From NCBI GenBank assembly GCA_002695445.1, contig NZOY01000093.1, positions 1-9,357 of the forward strand: a DNA stretch of 9,357 nucleotides, written 5' to 3'. Below the pieces are notes generated by a model, which had not been told where the DNA came from, ran no database searches, and saw nothing but the letters and a program-made list of their open reading frames with translations. Below, in pieces: positions 5,690 to 9,357 of this stretch (positions within the stretch are counted from its first letter, which is position 1; every line of letters begins with the position of its first letter). A program made the position numbers and the translations under genes. This DNA is from Flavobacteriaceae bacterium. GTDB lineage: Bacteria; Bacteroidota; Bacteroidia; Flavobacteriales; Flavobacteriaceae.

Positions 5690-7144
5690 TTATTTAACAA
5701 CTTTTGTTTTATCGCCTTTCCAGCCAAACATATTATTTTCCATAATCTTTTCGGCAATTCCAGGAGGAAGCTGATTTATCCAATCCTTCTTACCTTTTTT
5801 TATTTTAGAAAGGATTTCACGCGAGAATATTGATAAATATTCACTTTCAAAATCAAAAATATCAACTATTTTACCATTATATTTAAAAAATTTATAAAAA
5901 TCCTTCATTCTAGGGTGAAGTTTAAGATTGTTTGATGTGATGTTTTGACCAGTTTCGAAATCTTTCATTGGGTATAAATATACTTTAAGATTATTATGAA
6001 ACATTTTACCAAAAGCCTCTAGAATTCCTCCACTAATATCCTCATAATAATGTTCATCAAAAATTTCAACAAAATTACTTACTCCCATCGCCAGTCCTAA
6101 TTGTTCTTTGGTATATTTAGAGAGATAGTCTACCATGCGGTAGTATTCTTTGAAATTAGAAATCATAACTGTATGGCCAAGTGAGCCAAGTAACCTTGCA
6201 CGATCCATAAAGTCACTTTCATCAATCTCTCCCTGAGCTGTAAGGTTAGATAAGGTTATTTCAAAGATGACCTCTGTTTTATTTTGATTAACGTTTTGTT
6301 CCTTAATAAAAATATCATAAGATTTTTCAAACATATCAATATTGACCTTAGTAACAGGTCTAAAACTCCCCCTTAATACTAATATGTTTTTCTTGTACAA
6401 AGCTCTCGCGGGTAAAACATTGTTACCTTCAGGGTTGAACATGACAGCGTCTGTCATGCCATTTTTAACTAACTGCAAACTTAGGATTCGATTATCAATC
6501 CCTTTGAAAAGTGGGCCAGAAAAATTAATTGTATCAATTTCAATAGCAGAACTATCTATGTGATCGTAAAGATATTTAAGTAGTTTTTTGGGCTCATCAT
6601 GACAATAAAAAGCTCCATGCACAAGATTAACTCCCATTATACCAATAGCCTCTTGTTGAAGTCTTGCTTCCGTGTGATGAAACCTTACGTGAAGCATTAT
6701 TTCATTATAAGGTTTTTCAGGTGCTGGTTGAAAACGAATTCCCATCCATCCATGACCTTTAAATTTCTTTGCAAAATCAATTGTAGCAACAGTATTTGCG
6801 TATGCAAAAAACATTTTATTTGGATGATTTATTTTTGGAATTCGAGTCTCCAGAAGCATAATTTCTCGATTCAACATTTTATGCAATCGTGTTTCGGTCA
6901 CATATCTTTTATCATCTTCCTCGCCATAAATAGTATCACTAAAGTTTTTATCGTAAGCACTAATTGTTTTAGCTATTGTTCCAGAGGCACCACCAACTCT
7001 AAAAAAATGTCTCGCAACCTCTTGACCTGCACCAATTTCAGCAAAAGTTCCGTATACTCCTTCGTTTAAGTTAATTTTTAAAGCTTTTCTCTCAGTTGAT
7101 GGACGCTTTTCAAATTCTCTATCTCCAGGTAGGGTAATTGGCAT
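5690..7144 (-). CDS. Conserved protein of unknown function, 484 residues
   Basis: I recognise this as a deeply conserved bacterial family common in Bacteroidota, but I know of no established function. From memory, database names for it conflict (hypothetical protein, TonB-dependent receptor, nicotinate-nucleotide adenylyltransferase), and the sequence supports none. There is no signal peptide, beta-barrel plug or HxGH nucleotidyltransferase motif. The N-terminus holds a strongly patterned block, LNEGVYGTFAEIGAGQEVAR (27-46) followed by GGASGTIAKTISAYDKNFSD (51-70). Other distinctive parts are FFAYANTVATIDF (112-124), RLQQEAIGIMGVNLVHGAFY (161-180), MFNPEGNNVLPARALYKK (235-252), FEITLSNLTAQGEI (294-307), and a C-terminal end rich in lysine and isoleucine. 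No transmembrane helix is evident, so it is probably cytoplasmic. The ATG at 7144 gives MPITLPGDREFEKRP, typical of the family start as I recall it. It stands alone on its strand and diverges from the PhnP-like gene over 73 bp. Confidence 0.85.
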   Translation of the reverse strand: MPITLPGDREFEKRPSTERKALKINLNEGVYGTFAEIGAGQEVARHFFRVGGASGTIAKTISAYDKNFSDTIYGEEDDKRYVTETRLHKMLNREIMLLETRIPKINHPNKMFFAYANTVATIDFAKKFKGHGWMGIRFQPAPEKPYNEIMLHVRFHHTEARLQQEAIGIMGVNLVHGAFYCHDEPKKLLKYLYDHIDSSAIEIDTINFSGPLFKGIDNRILSLQLVKNGMTDAVMFNPEGNNVLPARALYKKNILVLRGSFRPVTKVNIDMFEKSYDIFIKEQNVNQNKTEVIFEITLSNLTAQGEIDESDFMDRARLLGSLGHTVMISNFKEYYRMVDYLSKYTKEQLGLAMGVSNFVEIFDEHYYEDISGGILEAFGKMFHNNLKVYLYPMKDFETGQNITSNNLKLHPRMKDFYKFFKYNGKIVDIFDFESEYLSIFSREILSKIKKGKKDWINQLPPGIAEKIMENNMFGWKGDKTKVVK

Positions 7145-7166
7145 AATCTAATTTATTTCTTAAAAT

Positions 7167-7179
7167 TACAAAGTTTGTA
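7167..7179. repeat. 13-bp palindrome in the divergent intergenic region
   Basis: TACAAAGTTTGTA is perfectly symmetrical about its central G. It lies between the divergent starts at 7144 and 7218 and carries a TTTG on each strand (7174-7177 on +, 7169-7172 on -), so the -33 elements of both promoters could share it, or a dimeric regulator could bind there. It is short and AT-rich, so chance is a fair alternative. Confidence 0.35.
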
Positions 7180-7207
7180 TTTATTTTTCATTATATATTT
7201 AAATTTG
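7174..7207 (+). promoter_or_regulatory. Bacteroidota-type promoter for the PhnP-like hydrolase gene
   Basis: TAAATTTG at 7200-7207 matches the Bacteroidota -7 consensus TAnnTTTG exactly. TTTG at 7174-7177 lies 22 nt upstream, within the TTG-N17-23 spacing I recall for Flavobacterium. Transcription would begin about 5-7 nt after 7207, that is 4-6 nt before the ATG at 7218, giving an almost leaderless mRNA. This is the best promoter match in the window. Confidence 0.6.
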
Positions 7208-7217
7208 AATTGTTGTA

Positions 7218-7988
7218 ATGATTAAAATAACTTTTCTTGGCACAGGAACTTCTCAAGGGATTCCTATAATAGGAAGTAATCATCCTGTTTGTCTAAGCAA
7301 AAACTTGAAAGATAAACGACTCAGATCTTCTGTTTTGATTCAGTGGAAGAATTTTAACTATGTAATCGATTGTGGTCCAGATTTTAGACAACAAATGTTA
7401 AAAAGTGGTTGTAGAAAACTTGATGGTATTCTTTTTACTCACGAGCATGCTGATCATACAGCAGGCTTAGATGATATAAGACCATTTTTTTTTCTTCAGG
7501 GAGATATATCTATCTATGGCTCGAGTAGAGTAATAAATAATTTAAGTAATAGATTTGACTATATATTTAACAATGAAAACAAATATCCTGGAGCTCCCAA
7601 TGTTAGAGTTAATAGCATTCTAAGAAATAATGAATTTAAGCTAGGAGACAGAACAGTAATACCCGTTGAGGTAATGCATAATGAGCTACCAGTAACTGGG
7701 TACAGAATTGGTGATTTTTCATACTTAACTGATGTAAAATATATTAAAGACGATCAATTATTAAAACTTGAAAACACTGAGGTATTGATTATTAATGCAC
7801 TAAGAATTGAACCTCATCCTTCGCATTTAAATCTAGAAGAAGCATTGAAATTGATTAAAGAAATAAAACCTAAAAAAACCTATCTCACTCATATGAGTCA
7901 CCTTCTAGGATTTCATAATGAGGTTTCCAAAAAACTCCCTAAAAATGTTTTTTTAGCATATGATAATTTGAAAATTAATTGCAATTAA
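7218..7988 (+). CDS. Metallo-beta-lactamase-fold hydrolase, PhnP-like (cyclic phosphodiesterase family)
   Basis: This 256-residue protein opens with the MBL-fold strand ITFLGTGTSQGIP and has the metal motif THEHADH at 74-80 (H75, H77, D79, H80). Further probable ligands are H154 (EVMHN), D172 (SYLTDV) and the histidines in PHPSHLNLEEAL (200-211) and LTHMSH (223-228), as in PhnP (phosphoribosyl 1,2-cyclic phosphate phosphodiesterase). No phn genes are nearby, so a C-P lyase role is unlikely; the true substrate could be another cyclic phosphate or a nucleotide. The structural-zinc cysteines of PhnP (C-x-C-x2-C early in the chain) are mostly replaced: the GSNHPVC stretch keeps only C25. I recall this variant in other flavobacteria. 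A good Bacteroidota promoter lies directly upstream, and the next gene starts 3 bp after its stop, so the two are likely co-transcribed. Confidence 0.9.
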   Translation: MIKITFLGTGTSQGIPIIGSNHPVCLSKNLKDKRLRSSVLIQWKNFNYVIDCGPDFRQQMLKSGCRKLDGILFTHEHADHTAGLDDIRPFFFLQGDISIYGSSRVINNLSNRFDYIFNNENKYPGAPNVRVNSILRNNEFKLGDRTVIPVEVMHNELPVTGYRIGDFSYLTDVKYIKDDQLLKLENTEVLIINALRIEPHPSHLNLEEALKLIKEIKPKKTYLTHMSHLLGFHNEVSKKLPKNVFLAYDNLKINCN

Positions 7989-7991
7989 AAA

Positions 7992-8492
7992 ATGAATAAT
8001 AAAATCGTTATTTACCTTTTTGTATTTACAGCTTTGGTACTAATTTTTCAATTAGTTAATTCAAAAAAAATACTTGATGACCAAAAGGATAGATTAATTA
8101 AGCTAAAAGAAAATAATTCAAATTATGAAAAAATTATTTTAAAGCTTCAAACTGAATTAGACGAAGTAATTAATTTTTCTTTAAAAAATAATGAATATGC
8201 ATTATCTTATTTTAATGATATTAAGATAGAAAATCCAACAACTCTTATTGAAGATCAACTATATGAAAAGAATTTAATTAAACAAAAAAAGATAATCCCA
8301 TACATAGAAAAAAATCGAACATTTTTGATAAACAAAATAAAGGTATTAAATCACAAGTGGCTTATTGCTAGTTTTTCTGATGGTTCAGTCTTTGGTGAAA
8401 TATTTCTTTCTTATAAAATGGACAAATTGGGAAAGGTTAGTTATGAACTTAAGGAACACTTTATCTATCATAACTCAGATTTGTCTCCCTAA
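7992..8492 (+). CDS. Membrane-anchored protein of unknown function with coiled coil
   Basis: The 166-residue protein begins with a short NNK stretch and a hydrophobic helix at about 5-22 (IVIYLFVFTALVLIFQLV), fitting a single membrane anchor or uncleaved signal. A charged, heptad-like segment follows at about 25-60 (ILDDQKDRLIKL, then YEKIILKLQTELDEVI), predicted to form a coiled coil. The C-terminal part (LINKIKVLNHKWLIASFSDG, then VFGEIFLSYKMD) looks like a small beta-rich domain. I recall similar flavobacterial proteins, sometimes labelled hydrolase, with the HKWLIASFSDG motif; I see no catalytic motif to support that name. The domain after the anchor is probably periplasmic. The start lies 3 bp after the PhnP-like stop, implying one transcript, and the last 32 bp overlap the 3' end of the convergent esterase gene. 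Confidence 0.8.
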   Translation: MNNKIVIYLFVFTALVLIFQLVNSKKILDDQKDRLIKLKENNSNYEKIILKLQTELDEVINFSLKNNEYALSYFNDIKIENPTTLIEDQLYEKNLIKQKKIIPYIEKNRTFLINKIKVLNHKWLIASFSDGSVFGEIFLSYKMDKLGKVSYELKEHFIYHNSDLSP

Positions 8493-9111
8493 TCCAGTTT
8501 AAAATAGATTCAAAATTTTCTTGGGATACATTATGCCCATCCGGATAAGTATTGAATGTGACATCAGGATTATTTTTTTTTAGAAATTCGATACCTGATT
8601 TTGCCATTTCATGAGGTATCATTTGATCATCTGAACCATGGGATGAATAAGCTAAAATATTTCTGTATTTCCCAAGTGGATGTTGTAAAAGTTTTTTATC
8701 AATATAACCACTCATACATATAGCCCTTCTGAATAGTGAAGGGTAATCAAGTAATAAAGTCCAACTTAAAACAGCTCCTTGACTAAATCCCATAAGACAT
8801 ATATCATTAGAATCTAATTCATACTTGGATATAAAATATTCAAGTTGATTTATTATTCTCTCAAGAGATTTCAATGCCTCTTTTGTATTAATCCATTTTT
8901 CTGAATTAGAGTCAAAATTAATTGAGTACCAAGATGCACCCCCAAATGGTGTATTGAATGGAGCATGAAGTGAGATTACGGTAAAAAAATCTGGTAGATA
9001 ATTAGCAAATGAAAAAAGATCATCCATATTACTTCCATAGCCGTGTATCATAATGATACACTTTGATGGCTTATCAAGATTAATTGATTTCTTTATTCTA
9101 TAGGACAACAT
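8461..9111 (-). CDS. Alpha/beta-hydrolase, phospholipase/carboxylesterase family (COG0400)
   Basis: A 216-residue alpha/beta-hydrolase with all catalytic parts. MIHGYGSN (21-28) supplies the oxyanion region, GFSQGAVLS (108-116) holds the nucleophile S110, SHGSDDQMIP (157-166) holds D162, and DGHNVSQE (191-198) holds H193. Length and motif spacing match the small cytoplasmic carboxylesterase/acyl-protein-thioesterase-like group, which hydrolyses short acyl esters or lysophospholipids; the natural substrate is not predictable. No signal peptide is seen. I chose the ATG at 9111; the TTG at 9114-9112 would add one residue only. The start lies 3 bp after the stop of the upstream dihydroorotase gene, so it is probably translated from the same mRNA. 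An A9 run (minus strand) encodes KKN within the LKKNNPD region, an incidental slippage-prone site. Confidence 0.93.
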   Translation of the reverse strand: MLSYRIKKSINLDKPSKCIIMIHGYGSNMDDLFSFANYLPDFFTVISLHAPFNTPFGGASWYSINFDSNSEKWINTKEALKSLERIINQLEYFISKYELDSNDICLMGFSQGAVLSWTLLLDYPSLFRRAICMSGYIDKKLLQHPLGKYRNILAYSSHGSDDQMIPHEMAKSGIEFLKKNNPDVTFNTYPDGHNVSQENFESILNWIRETNLSYDR

Positions 9112-9114
9112 CAA

Positions 9115-9357
9115 TTATTGATTTATTGTTACATTATTATTGTTCAATGCCCCTAAAACTTTACCCTGCAATTGAAAATCAAGATATGCACAGTTTTTTG
9201 AGGTTGACTTTAAATCATCCACTTTTATAGTGAATAATTCCTCAGGATTAAACCAAGTTAAATCTGCTTTGTTTCTTTCCTCTATTGAATCAGAGTGTAT
9301 TCCAAAAAATTCAGTTCCTCTTGTAAGGAAGTCAATTACATTATCAACGGGAAAAAT
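9115..9357 (-). CDS. pyrC: Dihydroorotase, C-terminal part, 5' end outside window
   Basis: The minus strand is open from the right edge to the TAA at 9117-9115, giving the last 80 residues of a protein without its start. It reads VDNVIDFLTRG, then FFGIHSDSIEERNKADLTWF, NPEELFTIKVDDLKS, and QLQGKVLGALNNN. This is the C-terminal pattern of the amidohydrolase-superfamily dihydroorotases found in Bacteroidota: the helix ending in a pathogen-like (F/Y)GI, then I-E-x-G-x-x-ADLT-x-FDP, and a final GKV-G small barrel. The enzyme closes N-carbamoyl-aspartate to dihydroorotate in pyrimidine synthesis. The metal-binding centre lies outside the window, so activity cannot be judged, and a related non-catalytic dihydroorotase homologue or another amidohydrolase remains possible. 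The 3-bp gap to the esterase gene suggests an operon. Confidence 0.8.
   Translation of the reverse strand: MFPVDNVIDFLTRGTEFFGIHSDSIEERNKADLTWFNPEELFTIKVDDLKSTSKNCAYLDFQLQGKVLGALNNNNVTINQ

Noticed and set aside
6342..6563. 73-codon plus-strand ORF
   Set aside because: It lies wholly antisense inside the 484-codon gene, with no recognisable features.
6599..7069. 156-codon plus-strand ORF opposite the 484-codon gene
   Set aside because: It is antisense to a well-patterned conserved protein. Its translation is rich in Ser, Phe, Cys and Ile with no motif, as expected from the complement of lysine- and glutamate-rich coding sequence.
8573..8581. T9/A9 homopolymer in the esterase gene (also T9 at 7485-7493 in the PhnP-like gene) as phase-variable tracts
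   Set aside because: Runs of nine are expected in such AT-rich coding sequence. They encode ordinary Lys-Lys-Asn and Phe-Phe-Phe residues, and the genes are not surface or restriction functions typical of phase variation.
1..9357. Mobile elements, CRISPR arrays, tRNA or rRNA genes
   Set aside because: I looked for transposase or integrase motifs, terminal repeats, regularly spaced direct repeats and tRNA/rRNA-like GC-rich structured segments. None was seen, and nearly all the sequence is accounted for by housekeeping genes.

Overview
The window looks like chromosomal DNA from an AT-rich, compact member of the Bacteroidota, most likely a marine flavobacterium. The evidence is protein flavour: UvrA, Nth, the ECF sigma factor, the PhnP-like hydrolase and a membrane-anchored unknown all resemble flavobacterial versions from memory. 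Start codons also lack Shine-Dalgarno sequences, and one good TTG / TAnnTTTG Bacteroidota-type promoter is present. No search was run, so the taxonomy is inference. I see no mobile element, CRISPR array, tRNA or rRNA, and no gene-free stretch over 300 bases; the longest is the 190 bp between uvrA and the sigma factor gene.

Layout, left to right: the C-terminal half of a polysaccharide flippase (+, cut by the left edge); uvrA (-); an ECF sigma factor (+) followed by a 12-bp perfect hairpin and a 49-codon gene (+, 4396-4545); nth, endonuclease III (-); bcp, thiol peroxidase (+); a 484-residue conserved protein of unknown function (-); a PhnP-like metallo-hydrolase and a membrane-anchored unknown protein (+, 3 bp apart); and a COG0400-type esterase (-) lying 3 bp downstream of the 3' end of a dihydroorotase gene (-, cut by the right edge). 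The middle section groups nucleotide excision repair (UvrA), base excision repair (Nth), peroxide removal (Bcp) and a sigma factor, which suggests a housekeeping DNA-damage/oxidative-stress neighbourhood. Joint regulation is not shown by the sequence.

The genome is tightly packed. All four convergent gene pairs overlap or nearly touch (39 bp overlap, 17 bp overlap, 3 bp gap, 32 bp overlap), and none has a recognisable intrinsic terminator.

The window is mostly housekeeping, and I found no clear novel multi-gene system. The points most worth a second look are: an Nth with no cysteine at all, so it cannot hold the usual [4Fe-4S] cluster; the 49-residue protein behind the sigma factor gene and the hairpin directly before it; the 484-residue unknown; and a palindrome and shared decamer just upstream of uvrA and of the 484-codon gene.
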